From Pontibacter sp. SGAir0037 (GTDB taxonomy: Bacteria; Bacteroidota; Bacteroidia; Cytophagales; Hymenobacteraceae): 64,000 nucleotides of DNA. Shown here one piece after another: positions 9,323-17,873 of the stretch. A program made the position numbers and the translations under genes. The stretch spans positions 992,001-1,056,000 of the forward strand of contig NZ_CP028092.1 of the NCBI RefSeq assembly GCF_005491705.1, in the 5' to 3' direction. Every line of letters starts with the position of its first letter. Position 1 is the stretch's first letter. The notes beneath the pieces are model-generated. The model had not been told where the DNA came from. It worked only from the letters and a program-made list of their open reading frames with translations, and made no database searches.

Positions 9323-10231
9323 CTAAAAGCTTTCATCAATTAAAACTTTATTCATAATTGCGCCTGCTTTGGTTCCGGCAGCTGTGGCCACAGCAACAGC
9401 ACGGAACATGGTGGTATTATCGCCGGCTGCAAATACACCTGGTACTGTTGTTTTCTGAAATTCGTCTATCTGCACGAAGCCCTGCTCCGTAAGCTCACAG
9501 CCCAGTTGCTCTGCTATATCGCTGTGCTGCCTGAAGTCTACTCTGGCGAAAATGGCTGAAACCTTGTGTTTGCTTCCATCCTGCAGCACCATATACTGAA
9601 CCTGCCCGTGCTCCTGTTCCAGTTCTGAGATTTCAGTTTCAACAATTTTGATATTCCTGCTTTGTAGTTTTTAGATTTGTTCAGCCGTTAAAGTGGCGCT
9701 GCCGTTGGTGAAAAGAATAAGGTCTTTACTCCAGTTGCTCAGGAGCTTACTTAATTCGTAACCCATTTCGCCATTCCCTATTAAACCCAGTGTCTGGTGG
9801 CTCACCTCATACCCGTGGCAGTAGGGGCAATGCAATACCGAAATTCCCCAGCACGCAGCAAAGCCCTTGATAGGTGGCATCAGATCCTTAATCCCGGTTG
9901 CAAGCAGAAGCTTTGAGGCATAGAATGTTTCAGCTGTATCTGTTTCGATTACAAACCCGGTTTCTGTTTTTTTACCTGTCACAGCCAGTCCCTGGTAGAA
10001 ACTGACAGTGCTGTAGTTCAGGGCCTGCCGCTTTGCTTCCTCCGCAATTTGCTTCGGTGGTTTCCCATCATTTGTAAGGAAGTTGTGGGAGTGTGGCGTT
10101 TGCCTGTTGCAGGGCAGGCCGCTGTCGATGATAAGTACCTGCCTGAGCGAGCGCCCTAAGGCCATAGCAGCCGAAAGTCCGGCATAGCTGCCACCGATGA
10201 TAATGACATCGTAATTTTTTTTATCTGCCAT
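9323..10231 (-). pseudogene. Thioredoxin-reductase-like flavoprotein, internal stop
   Basis: Start chosen at MADKKNYDVIIIGG (10231) because the frame upstream lies in the promoter. The first 186 codons carry the FAD-binding GGSYAG motif (13-18), a redox-type CPYC at 135-138 and the second dinucleotide motif (GNGEMG). An in-frame TAA at 9671-9673 then interrupts the gene. The same frame continues for 115 codons with the conserved FAD end (PGVFAAGDNT). The match of frame on both sides points to a single nonsense mutation (or read error) in a TrxB-like NAD(P)/FAD oxidoreductase of about 302 residues. A TGCA-N7-TGCA operator lies upstream. Confidence 0.85.
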
Positions 10232-10323
10232 AATGTAGCGTATGATGTGTGAACAGGCAGAAAAACAATAAGCAGATTTTAAAATAATGGATACCTGCTT
10301 TTGCAATTGCTGCTCTGGTGCAG

Positions 10324-10364
10324 GCAAGATAAAATAAATTTTTTCTATATGCAATATTGTTGCA
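10324..10364 (-). promoter_or_regulatory. Promoter with TGCA-N7-TGCA operator (reductase)
   Basis: Operator TGCAATATTGTTGCA at 10350-10364, inside a wider palindrome (ATATGCA...TGCATAT). On the minus strand TTG (10354-10352) is followed after about 20 bases by TATCTTGC, a partial match to TAnnTTTG. It serves the flavoprotein pseudogene starting at 10231. Confidence 0.55.
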
Positions 10365-10408
10365 TATAGAAAAAATTTGTGTATCAGTTAAAAAGGGTAG
10401 GGTCGATC

Positions 10409-10975
10409 TTATTCAGCAGCGTCTAAACTTCGGATGACACGACACGGATTCCCTGCTGCAAAAACATCAGAAGGGATATCTTTGGTGACCACGCTTCCTG
10501 CCCCAATAACGGTGCGATCACCAATCGTGACACCTGGGCAGATCACCACGCTGCCGCCTACCCATACATCTTCGCCAATGGAGATTGGTTTGGCAAACTC
10601 AAGTCCGGAAGCTCTTTCCTTGTAGTTCATGGGATGCGTAGCTGTATAGATCTGCACATTCGGACCAAATAAGGTTCTGCTGCCAATCGTTACCTGCATC
10701 ACGTCCAGCACCACGCAGTTAAAGTTGAAGAATACCTTTTCCCCCACCTTGATGTTGGTCCCGTAGTCGCAATAAAAGGGTGGTTGCAACCATAGGTCAG
10801 GACCGGCATCCGGAATCAGTTCGTTCAGGATACGTATCCGTTCCTCGGCCTGATCTTCTCTGCTATCATTTAATTCTTTTAAAAGCAGTCTCGCCTTTAA
10901 CCTTTCATCGGAGAGCTGTACATCAAGCGCATTATACAATTCACCTGACAGCATTTTTTCTTTTTCTGTTTTCAT
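10409..10975 (-). CDS. Sugar O-acetyltransferase (LacA/Maa-like)
   Basis: A 188-residue protein with the N-terminal maltose-acetyltransferase segment (EKMLSGELYNA, 6-16) followed by left-handed beta-helix hexapeptide repeats (about 72-180: IGEDVW, VVICPG, VTIGDR, TVIGAG, SVVTKD). H114 in TATHPMN is the catalytic His of this family. It should transfer acetyl from acetyl-CoA to a sugar or galactoside hydroxyl. It is full length and has no visible operon partner; the operator at 10350-10364 lies downstream of it. Confidence 0.92.
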   Translation of the reverse strand: MKTEKEKMLSGELYNALDVQLSDERLKARLLLKELNDSREDQAEERIRILNELIPDAGPDLWLQPPFYCDYGTNIKVGEKVFFNFNCVVLDVMQVTIGSRTLFGPNVQIYTATHPMNYKERASGLEFAKPISIGEDVWVGGSVVICPGVTIGDRTVIGAGSVVTKDIPSDVFAAGNPCRVIRSLDAAE

Positions 10976-11338
10976 GTACTAAAGCAAGAAAAGAATTCTA
11001 TAGATAACAAGTATGTGGCTGATTCTTACTACTATTTAAACCAGCAGCACAGGGTTTTTAACAGTCTTCAAAGAAAACGTACACGCGTGATCAGGAGTAG
11101 GGAGCGCTTTCGGGCAGGCTTAAGCTATGCAGTCATCCGGCAATTTAAGCAGAGGCTATAGCCTGTCAAATTAATTAATATTTTGCTGGATGTTGCAGAA
11201 GTATAAGTGACACGGTATTTTAGCGATGAAAATAAGTGATACTTTGGTAAAGAATAAATACCGGCTGCCAGCCCGAGGATAAAGGGTGCAACTAATTTAT
11301 TCTGGAACGTACTGACTACGCATCTAAAACAATCATAT
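10976..11338. other. Intergenic region, no gene seen
   Basis: 363 AT-rich bases between divergent genes. No operator copy, hairpin or credible small gene was noticed. Confidence 0.4.
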
Positions 11339-12310
11339 ATGAACAATATTCAACAATACGCCATCGGTGTAGATATCGGAGGAACTAATACAAAATACGG
11401 CATTGTGAATCACCGCGGTGTTATTAGTCACAATGGCAGGCTGTCCACCGCCGAATATGCTACAGCAGAAGCGTTTGTAGAAGCGTTGTATGCTGCCTTG
11501 GAGCCATCTATTGAAGAGGTTGGCAAACAACATATCAAAGGCATCGGTATTGGGGCTCCCAATGCCAATTACTTTACAGGTTCTATAGAACATGCCCCTA
11601 ACCTGAACTGGAAGGGCATTGTCCCTTTTGCCAACATGATCAGCGAAAAGTTCGGTTTGCCTTGCTCTATCACCAACGATGCCAATGCGGCAGCTGTGGG
11701 TGAAATGACCTATGGCGCCGGAAGAGGGATGAATGATATAATTGTTATTACGCTTGGTACAGGAGTTGGAAGTGGTATAGTGGCAGGCGGCCACCTGATC
11801 TATGGTCATGATGGTTTTGCTGGTGAATTAGGCCATACGATCATCCGGCCGGGCGGTCGGAAGCATTGGTCTACCGGCCTGTGCGGTTCCCTGGAGGCTT
11901 ATGCATCAGCCACAGGTATTGCCATTACAGCCAAAGAAATGCTCGCAGAAGCCAAAAGCCCAAGCTTGCTGCACGAGTACCCGCTGGAGGCAATCGACTC
12001 TAAAGCTGTTTTTGAGTGTGCGCAAAAAGGAGATGCCCTGGCAAAAGAAGTATATCGCTTTACCGGACAAATTTTAGGTGAATCGCTGGCTAACTTTGTC
12101 ATGTTTTCATCGCCTGAGGCTATCATTCTGTTTGGAGGTGTAACCAAAGCCGGTGATATGATTATGCAGCCTGTGCGCGAGCACATGGAGAAGAACCTGC
12201 TGCCGGTGTTCAGAAACAAAGTGCTGTTAACATTCAGCGAATTGCACGAAGCCGATGCTGCTATTCTGGGCGCAAGCGCTCTGGTATGGGCCATGAAGCT
12301 GAAGTCTTAA
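11339..12310 (+). CDS. ROK-family sugar kinase lacking most zinc cysteines
   Basis: A 323-residue ROK kinase: ATP-binding DIGGTNTKYG (12-21), sugar-binding ND at 113-114, GTGVGSG (140-146) and GELGH (162-166). It probably phosphorylates glucose or a related hexose. The usual structural zinc motif C-x-C-G-x2-G-C-x-E, expected about 174-186, reads RKHWSTGLCGSLE here, so only C182 remains. The fold may be stabilised without zinc. No TGCA-N7-TGCA operator precedes it, so a link to zinc starvation is only suggestive. It is convergent with the COG0523 gene. Confidence 0.88.
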   Translation: MNNIQQYAIGVDIGGTNTKYGIVNHRGVISHNGRLSTAEYATAEAFVEALYAALEPSIEEVGKQHIKGIGIGAPNANYFTGSIEHAPNLNWKGIVPFANMISEKFGLPCSITNDANAAAVGEMTYGAGRGMNDIIVITLGTGVGSGIVAGGHLIYGHDGFAGELGHTIIRPGGRKHWSTGLCGSLEAYASATGIAITAKEMLAEAKSPSLLHEYPLEAIDSKAVFECAQKGDALAKEVYRFTGQILGESLANFVMFSSPEAIILFGGVTKAGDMIMQPVREHMEKNLLPVFRNKVLLTFSELHEADAAILGASALVWAMKLKS

Positions 12311-12348
12311 GAGCAGCTAATGCCCAAAATGCCCCTTGCTTAGGTAAA

Positions 12349-12380
12349 CCAGGCTGAACAACTGCGGTTGTTCAGCCTGG
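12349..12380. terminator. Hairpin between convergent genes
   Basis: A perfect 14-bp stem (12349-12362 with 12367-12380) and a 4-base loop between the ROK kinase and the COG0523 gene. There is no clear T tract on either side, so it may stop transcription only weakly. Confidence 0.55.
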
Positions 12381-12419
12381 CTGCCAGATAACCTGGATGA
12401 ACTTCTCATCTGTATAATA

Positions 12420-13616
12420 TTAAACAGGCCACTCATCCTGCTGAGGAAAGAGGCCCTGCTGCATGGCGGCTATCTCTGGTTTAGTGCACAGGCAGCTTTC
12501 GAGTTCCTGCCTGATTTCTGCTTCATCCAGTTCCTGCCCAATAATCACCAGCTCATTCTGCCGGTCACCAAACTCTTTACTCCACCTCGACTCTATGGCT
12601 TGCCGGTGTTCCAGGTAAGACTCGTACTGCATGCGTTCTGCAAAAGGCATGGAAGCCCACCAGACGCCGGCACTCTCTGCACGCAGCGAGCCACCGGCCT
12701 GACTCCAGTTCAGTGCCTGGGCCGGCCTGGAGGCGATCCAGAACAACCCTTTGCTACGGATAATGTTGGCCGGGAAATTGGTGTTGATGTACTGCCAGAA
12801 GCGCTCCGGGTGAAAGGGACGCTGATCGCGGAAAACAAAAGAACCAATGCCGTACTCCTCGGTTTCAGGTTTATGCGTGCCTCCCTCCAGTTCTTTTTGC
12901 CATCCCGCATAAGATCCTGCCCGGTTAAAGTCGAAAAGGGCGGTATGTAATATTTCTTTAGGGTTTACCTTACTAAAACTGGACCGGATGATTTTTGCCT
13001 GCGGATTCAGTTTTTTTATAGCGGCTTCCATTAAGCCCGCCTGTTGGGGTGTTACCAGGTCCGTTTTGTTTAGTAGAATGATATCAGCAAATTCAACCTG
13101 GTCGGTGAGCAGGTTTACAATGGTGCGATGGTCACCATCCATATCTGTCATTTGCCGGTCCTGAAGGGTATCTATGCTGCCAAAATCTTTTAAGAAATGA
13201 AAGCAGTCTACAACCGTTACCATACTATCAATATAGCTGAAGCGCGTGAGGTCGATGCCGCTCTGTTCGTCGACATAAGAAAATGTCTGAGCCACTGGTA
13301 CGGGTTCTGAAATGCCGGTACTCTCAATGAGCAGGTAGTCGAAGCGATTTTCTTTCGCCAGCTTTTCAACCTCCAGCAGGAGGTCTTCCCGTAAGGTGCA
13401 GCAAATGCAGCCGTTGCTCATTTCCACCAGCTTTTCTTCGGTACGGGAGAGGGCTGTCTGGCTTTGCACAAGCCGGGCATCCATATTCACTTCGCTCATA
13501 TCATTTACAATTACAGCTACTTTTAAGCCCTCCCGGTTGTTCAGGATGTGGTTGAGCAATGTAGTTTTGCCGCTCCCCAGGAAGCCGCTCAGGACAGTGA
13601 CAGGAAGTTTTTTCAT
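12420..13616 (-). CDS. COG0523 GTPase, zinc metallochaperone type
   Basis: A 398-residue G3E-family GTPase with Walker A GSGKTT (14-19), the metal-binding CxCC motif NGCICC (68-73), ESTG switch region (98-101) and NKTD specificity motif (183-186), then a CobW C-terminal domain (about 255-370). This architecture is that of ZigA/YciC/ZagA-like proteins, which deliver zinc to client enzymes in starvation and are among the most frequent Zur targets. A TGCA-N7-TGCA operator lies on the -33 element of its promoter 59 bases upstream. It stands alone. Confidence 0.92.
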   Translation of the reverse strand: MKKLPVTVLSGFLGSGKTTLLNHILNNREGLKVAVIVNDMSEVNMDARLVQSQTALSRTEEKLVEMSNGCICCTLREDLLLEVEKLAKENRFDYLLIESTGISEPVPVAQTFSYVDEQSGIDLTRFSYIDSMVTVVDCFHFLKDFGSIDTLQDRQMTDMDGDHRTIVNLLTDQVEFADIILLNKTDLVTPQQAGLMEAAIKKLNPQAKIIRSSFSKVNPKEILHTALFDFNRAGSYAGWQKELEGGTHKPETEEYGIGSFVFRDQRPFHPERFWQYINTNFPANIIRSKGLFWIASRPAQALNWSQAGGSLRAESAGVWWASMPFAERMQYESYLEHRQAIESRWSKEFGDRQNELVIIGQELDEAEIRQELESCLCTKPEIAAMQQGLFPQQDEWPV

Positions 13617-13648
13617 GTAAGTCAGGTTGGTTTAAATGTATGAAAGCC

Positions 13649-13689
13649 CAAACATACATGGTTGGTTTATTGTTTGCAACTATGTTGCA
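13649..13689 (-). promoter_or_regulatory. Promoter with TGCA-N7-TGCA operator (COG0523)
   Basis: Operator TGCAACTATGTTGCA at 13675-13689. On the minus strand TTG (13679-13677), 20 bases, then TATGTTTG (13656-13649), a full match to TAnnTTTG. This is one of the clearest operator/promoter overlaps in the window. Confidence 0.75.
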
Positions 13690-13788
13690 AATAATAAGCC
13701 AACTGCTTCAGATTGTCAGGCTGGCTTAGATTTTCTGTTAAATTTTTGGATGAACTGGATGCGCCTTGTTGTTTAATAAAAAAAAATA

Positions 13789-13803
13789 TGCACCTTTGTT
13801 GCA
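13789..13803. promoter_or_regulatory. TGCA-N7-TGCA operator copy
   Basis: TGCACCTTTGTTGCA, 100 bases beyond the COG0523 operator and 183 bases upstream of the thioredoxin-like gene at 13986. No good TAnnTTTG element was found at the expected spacing on either strand, so its target is uncertain. Confidence 0.45.
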
Positions 13804-13985
13804 TATGTAACAGGGCATTTTCTTTTCTGAAAATGCTGGTATGCTTGGATTAATGAGACGGAAGAAGCTATACCTATGCGCTTAACCTTTAGTGAATAGT
13901 GTGCCAGTAAAAGCTTAGCTGCTGACGGAGCCAGATGAACAGGAGAAGATAAAATTTAGAATCAAACAATAACTTAACCACAGAT

Positions 13986-14638
13986 ATGATAAAGTCAATC
14001 AGCTTGCTATTTTTTGCCTTTCTTCTGTTCATTTCTAAAGGAAACGCTCAGAGCGTTTGCTTTGAAAACTACATGGAAAAGATTGTAATACCTTCTCAGA
14101 AAGCCTTGGAAACGGCTAAGACTGATAAAGAGCGCGACTCTTTAAGATTTGCGCCGTCGGATGAATTAAAAAGGCTGGTAGGTTGCACAATGCCAGACTT
14201 TACGGCGCAAACCTTAGAGGGGAAATCCATTAGCAGGCAATCATTAAAAGGTAAAGTAGTGGTGATGAACTTCTGGTTTATTGGGTGCAAACCCTGCCTG
14301 GCAGAGCTTCCTGCCTTAAATACACTGGCAGACCAATATAAAGATAAAGAAGTGGTCTTTATTGCTTTTGGGAGAGACTCTCAGCAGCGGATTACGGAGG
14401 AATTCCTGACTAAGCACGAGTTTAAATTTCAGCACGTTGCAGATGGTAAAAACTATGCCGACAAGTTCCTGGCTTCGGCAGCCGGATTTCCTTTGAGTCT
14501 GGTATTCGACCAGAACATTGCAATACGTTTATTCAGGTGGTTATATAGATGAAAGAGCAAAGACAGCTATTTTCAAACAGGTTTCGCCTGTGATTGCCCA
14601 ATTGCTCGGTTCTGTAACCGGCAAATAAGCGAAGGTTC
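13986..14638 (+). pseudogene. TlpA-like thioredoxin protein, frameshifted near C terminus
   Basis: Signal peptide (1-21), then an AhpC/TSA-like thioredoxin fold (about 66-180) with CKPC at 101-104 in FWFIGCKPCLAELP. The frame runs from 13986 and ends at 14552 shortly after SLVFDQN. Shifting frame near 14535 restores a sensible ending (GGYIDERAKTAIFK ... SVTGK) that stops at 14638. The original protein was therefore about 217 residues and a single indel has cut it, unless this is a read error. The catalytic part is intact. An operator copy lies 183 bases upstream. Confidence 0.75.
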
Positions 14639-14767
14639 CTTAAAGTTTACCTGATAGTACTGCAGGTTCATACAATCTCAAAAATTTTCTGCCAATACAT
14701 AACTCCGGCAGTTAATTAAGCTTCTTCTTTGCCGTAGCAATCTCCCCGATTTTATAACTACTCCTAT

Positions 14768-14809
14768 ACAAAGACCGCCCTACTCCCACAGCGTAGGGCG
14801 GTCTTTGTG
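14768..14809. terminator. Strong bidirectional terminator
   Basis: A GC-rich hairpin with arms 14768-14783 and 14793-14808 (ACAAAGACCGCCCTAC and its complement), between the convergent thioredoxin-like and MerC-like genes. Confidence 0.8.
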
Positions 14810-14869
14810 TTATCAATTTTTGAAAGTCAGGTAAGGAGAAGAACTGCCAGTACAGTGAAGCCGGGCATC

Positions 14870-15286
14870 TTAAAACGGTTCGAGTTGCTTTCCCGGTTTT
14901 GGTTGGTATTTCTTGCATTGCCGGATGTGCAGGAGGTGGCACCCTATCAACCCAAAGGAGGCGGCGTAAGCTGCATATTCAAAAACTGGGATAGCTTCGT
15001 GCAGCAGGAGTGCTATAGTTAACAATGCAAAAAAGGACCAGAATAGCACCACAAGGCTACCAGAAGTACACGTGCGGGTGGTCATGAAACAGGCAACGAA
15101 GCTGAAAATCAGAAAAGCATAACTATAATGCTGCCAGTATTCGTGGTCGTTTGTTGTAAAACCGAACGGCAGGAGAAGCAGGAGTGGGGGCAGTATGCAG
15201 TGTACCAGGCACAGGCCTGCACTTAATATGCCTAACCAGTCGGGGGTAGTTTTTTTGCTTTGGAGTCTAAGAACTTTATCTTTCAT
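14870..15286 (-). CDS. MerC-domain membrane protein
   Basis: About 138 residues if started at MKDKVLRLQ (15286), the Met that mirrors the start of the divergent gene. Upstream Mets at 15292 and 15295 lie on the predicted transcription start. Four transmembrane segments are visible (about 17-38, 50-67, 72-95, 98-120). The first holds the Cys/His pair ...GLCLVHCILPP typical of MerC-like proteins, and the tail adds C-H-L-L-H-I-R-Q-C. MerC proteins carry metal ions across the inner membrane. With the shared operator, zinc or another divalent metal is a better guess than mercury. It is driven from one half of the 71-bp palindrome. Confidence 0.75.
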   Translation of the reverse strand: MKDKVLRLQSKKTTPDWLGILSAGLCLVHCILPPLLLLLPFGFTTNDHEYWQHYSYAFLIFSFVACFMTTRTCTSGSLVVLFWSFFALLTIALLLHEAIPVFEYAAYAASFGLIGCHLLHIRQCKKYQPKPGKQLEPF

Positions 15287-15296
15287 TGTCATCATG

Positions 15297-15367
15297 CCAC
15301 AAATCTACAAAACAGTTTTTCTTTTGCAACATAGTTGCAAAAGAAAAACTGTTTTGTAGATTTGTGG
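15297..15367. promoter_or_regulatory. 71-bp perfect palindrome: mirrored divergent promoters
   Basis: Left arm 15297-15330 and right arm 15334-15367 are exact 34-base reverse complements around the centre ATA. The centre holds operator TGCAACATAGTTGCA (15325-15339). Each arm holds a promoter: TTG at 15335-15337, 19 bases, TAGATTTG at 15357-15364 on the plus strand, and the mirror image on the minus strand (TAGATTTG at 15307-15300). Start codons sit symmetrically about 47 bases from the centre (15379 and 15286). A single bound dimer would block both promoters. Confidence 0.85.
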
Positions 15368-15378
15368 AAAAAGAAAGT

Positions 15379-16005
15379 ATGATCAGAACACAAGCACTTC
15401 GGTACAGGTACCCACAGAGCAGAGACATGGCTTTTCCGGATCTTGCCTGTGGAGCGGGGGAACATTTGTTGCTGTTGGGAAGATCGGGTATCGGCAAGAC
15501 CACCCTGTTGCATTTACTGGCAGGGCTTATACTTCCGCAGGAGGGGGAAATCTGGATCAACGGTACAGATATCACTAACTTAAGTACGACAAAGCTTGAT
15601 AAATTCCGGGGGCAGCATATTGGGCTGGTTTTCCAGCGTCCGCACTTTATGCAGGCATTATCGGTGAGGGAGAATCTGCTGCTGGCGCAACACCTGGCCG
15701 GTTTAAAGCAGCAGGAAGAGCGGGTAGAAGAACTGCTCTTCCGCCTGGGTTTGCCAGGAAAATCAAACCGACGGGTACAGGAGCTGAGCCTGGGTGAGCA
15801 GCAGCGGATAGCTATAGCCCGCGCTTTAATAAACACGCCAGGTGTAATTATCGCCGATGAGCCTACCTCTAATCTGGACGATCACCATTGCCTGCAGGTT
15901 GCCACCCTGCTAGAGGAGCAGGCCCAACTGGAACAGGCAGCACTACTCATTGTCACACATGATCAGCGCCTCAAAGACAGGTTTGTAAATCAGGTACATC
16001 TATGA
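15379..16005 (+). CDS. LolD-like ABC transporter ATPase
   Basis: 208 residues from the Met at 15379; the frame upstream runs through the palindrome and is not coding. Walker A GRSGIGKTT (34-42), signature LSLGEQ (136-141), Walker B IIADEPTSNLD (157-167) and switch THD. This is the LolD/MacB class that works with FtsX-like permeases. The permease gene overlaps its stop codon. In gamma-proteobacteria a zinc-repressed operon of the same type (ABC ATPase, permease, DUF3299 protein; zrg genes of Vibrio, recalled and not checked) supports zinc uptake, and the context here fits that role. Confidence 0.88.
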   Translation: MIRTQALRYRYPQSRDMAFPDLACGAGEHLLLLGRSGIGKTTLLHLLAGLILPQEGEIWINGTDITNLSTTKLDKFRGQHIGLVFQRPHFMQALSVRENLLLAQHLAGLKQQEERVEELLFRLGLPGKSNRRVQELSLGEQQRIAIARALINTPGVIIADEPTSNLDDHHCLQVATLLEEQAQLEQAALLIVTHDQRLKDRFVNQVHL

Positions 16006-17273
16006 ATTTAATCAAACTGAGCCAGCGCCATTTACTGGCAAAGCCATTGGGCACATTTCTAAGTATTTTATTGCTTACCCTGGGAGCAGGCATCATCTCA
16101 TTTCTGATCCTGCTGCACCTGAGTCTGGAAGACCGCTTAAACCGCAACATTAGCGGCATTGATATGGTAGTGGGTGCCAAGGGCAGTCCGCTGCAGCTTA
16201 TTCTATGGAGCATTTACCACCTGGATTCCCCTACAGGCAACATCCCGCTGCATGAAGCAGAAAAATTTGTTAGCAATCCTTCTGTTGAAAAAGCCATTCC
16301 TCTTGCTTATGGAGATAATTTTCAGGGATACCCTATCGTTGGCACCACCATTCAGTACGTGGAGCACTATAATGGAGAAGTGGCAGCGGGGCATTTATGG
16401 CAGCAGCCTTTCGACGCCTGTGTGGGTGCCGCAGTAGCCGAGCGCCTGCAGCTGCAGATTGGAGACACTTTTTCAGGCACACATGGACTTGCTGCCGAGG
16501 GCGGTCATGTGCATAACGAAAGGGCCTATCGTATAGTGGGCATTCTGGCTCCGGCTAACTCAGTTCTCGATCAGCTGGTGCTAACAGCTATGGAAAGTAT
16601 CTGGCTTTTGCATGAGCACGACAGCCACAGTGTAGAGGAGCCAATCGAAGTGGCGTCTGCAACAGATCATGCAAATGAGGACGAGCGGCACCATCCTGCA
16701 GAAGAAGTGCATGCACCTGGTGCCAGGCAGGAAATTACTGCCATGCTAGTTAAATTCCGTAACCCAATGGCAGCTTTGCAATTGCCAAAAAAGATTAACA
16801 CAGAGAGTAATATACAGGCGGCTTTGCCTGCTATTGAGGTAAACCGCCTCTTCACACTACTAGGCTTTAGCGTGGAGGTGTTACAGGCAATAGGCCTGCT
16901 CATTATGGCTGTTGCAGGCATTAGTGTGTTTGTGTCGCTGTATAATTCTTTAAAAGACCGTCAATACGAATTAGCTATTATGCGCACTTTGGGCGCCTCC
17001 CGTTTCGATTTGTTTGCCATGGTGATGCTGGAAGCATTGCATCTTTCTATAGCTGGTTTTGTGGCCGGTCTGCTCCTGAGCCGCCTGGGCATATTCATCC
17101 TTTATAACATACTGGCAGATATGGTGCACGGAAACCTGTATCGACTGGGCCTGCAGGCAGATGAAATTTACCTGCTGTTGATTTGCCTTTTGATTGGCTT
17201 TATGGCCGCCTTACTGCCTGCCTGTCAGGCTTTATCTACTAATATTTCCAAAACACTTTCTCATGCATCATAA
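16002..17273 (+). CDS. FtsX-like ABC permease with His-rich loop
   Basis: A 423-residue permease with the four-helix FtsX/MacB plan: helix at about 16-40, a large periplasmic MacB-like domain, then helices at about 290-312, 338-365 and 388-408. The periplasmic domain contains an acidic His-rich insertion (H204, H206, H209, H223, H230, H231, H237, interspersed with D/E), the kind of loop seen in zinc transporters. The start ATG overlaps the ATPase stop (ATGA), which implies translational coupling. Together they would form a mechanotransmission-type or importer-like complex for metal handling; direction is not known. Confidence 0.88.
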   Translation: MNLIKLSQRHLLAKPLGTFLSILLLTLGAGIISFLILLHLSLEDRLNRNISGIDMVVGAKGSPLQLILWSIYHLDSPTGNIPLHEAEKFVSNPSVEKAIPLAYGDNFQGYPIVGTTIQYVEHYNGEVAAGHLWQQPFDACVGAAVAERLQLQIGDTFSGTHGLAAEGGHVHNERAYRIVGILAPANSVLDQLVLTAMESIWLLHEHDSHSVEEPIEVASATDHANEDERHHPAEEVHAPGARQEITAMLVKFRNPMAALQLPKKINTESNIQAALPAIEVNRLFTLLGFSVEVLQAIGLLIMAVAGISVFVSLYNSLKDRQYELAIMRTLGASRFDLFAMVMLEALHLSIAGFVAGLLLSRLGIFILYNILADMVHGNLYRLGLQADEIYLLLICLLIGFMAALLPACQALSTNISKTLSHAS

Positions 17274-17718
17274 ACTGAAAAAAATTCTTGGTCTGGTGTT
17301 CGTGCTCTGCTTGTTTATAGGAGCAGAAAGCCAGGCACAGCAAAAAATAAGCTGGGAGCAACTGCAAGACGTTAAGTTTAAGCGGAGGTACAATGCAACA
17401 TATGATGCCTTCTTTCACTACCCCGTTTTCGGCAACAAAGTGAAAGCACTGGAAGGCAAAGACGTAATTCTGACCGGCTATATGATTCCGCTTGATGTTG
17501 CAGCCGGGATGTATGCCCTCTCCGCCGTGCCGTACAGCATGTGCTTTTTCTGTGGAGGAGCCGGACCAGAAAGTGTTTTAGGCCTGATCTTCAAAAAGCC
17601 CGGCAGAAGGTACAGGACTGATGAATACATTTCCTTCAGGGGTACATTCCGCCTAAATGCTGCTGATGTAGAAAACTTTAACTATATTCTGGAAGAGGCA
17701 GTGCTGGTGCCTTCCTAA
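17263..17718 (+). CDS. DUF3299-like secreted protein
   Basis: 151 residues from the Met at 17263, chosen because it gives a signal peptide (K-L-K-K, hydrophobic 9-20, cleavage near 24) and overlaps the permease end by 11 bases. The mature part has the block GKDVILTGYMIPLD (about 63-76), SMCFFCGGAGPES with paired Cys, and a C-terminal beta segment, as in DUF3299 proteins. Such proteins are often encoded with LolD/FtsX-like zinc-responsive transporters. The Cys pair could bind metal. Last gene of the operon started at the palindrome. Confidence 0.7.
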   Translation: MHHKLKKILGLVFVLCLFIGAESQAQQKISWEQLQDVKFKRRYNATYDAFFHYPVFGNKVKALEGKDVILTGYMIPLDVAAGMYALSAVPYSMCFFCGGAGPESVLGLIFKKPGRRYRTDEYISFRGTFRLNAADVENFNYILEEAVLVPS

Positions 17719-17809
17719 TATTAACCTGCTTTACTTTCTTTTATCTGTGCCAGACAGCAAAAGCATCTGGTCGGATAAGGAAATCATAACAATTCCTTAA
17801 CTTTATAAT

Positions 17810-17824
17810 TGCAACATAATTGCA
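17810..17824 (+). promoter_or_regulatory. TGCA-N7-TGCA operator upstream of alkaline phosphatase
   Basis: TGCAACATAATTGCA, 49 bases upstream of the phosphatase start codon. No full TAnnTTTG match was found at 19-20 bases from its TTG; TATATTG near 17834-17840 is closer than usual. Confidence 0.5.
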
Positions 17825-17873
17825 GTAAGGGTATATATTGCTCTGGCATTCCTTATTACGAACACATAATATC

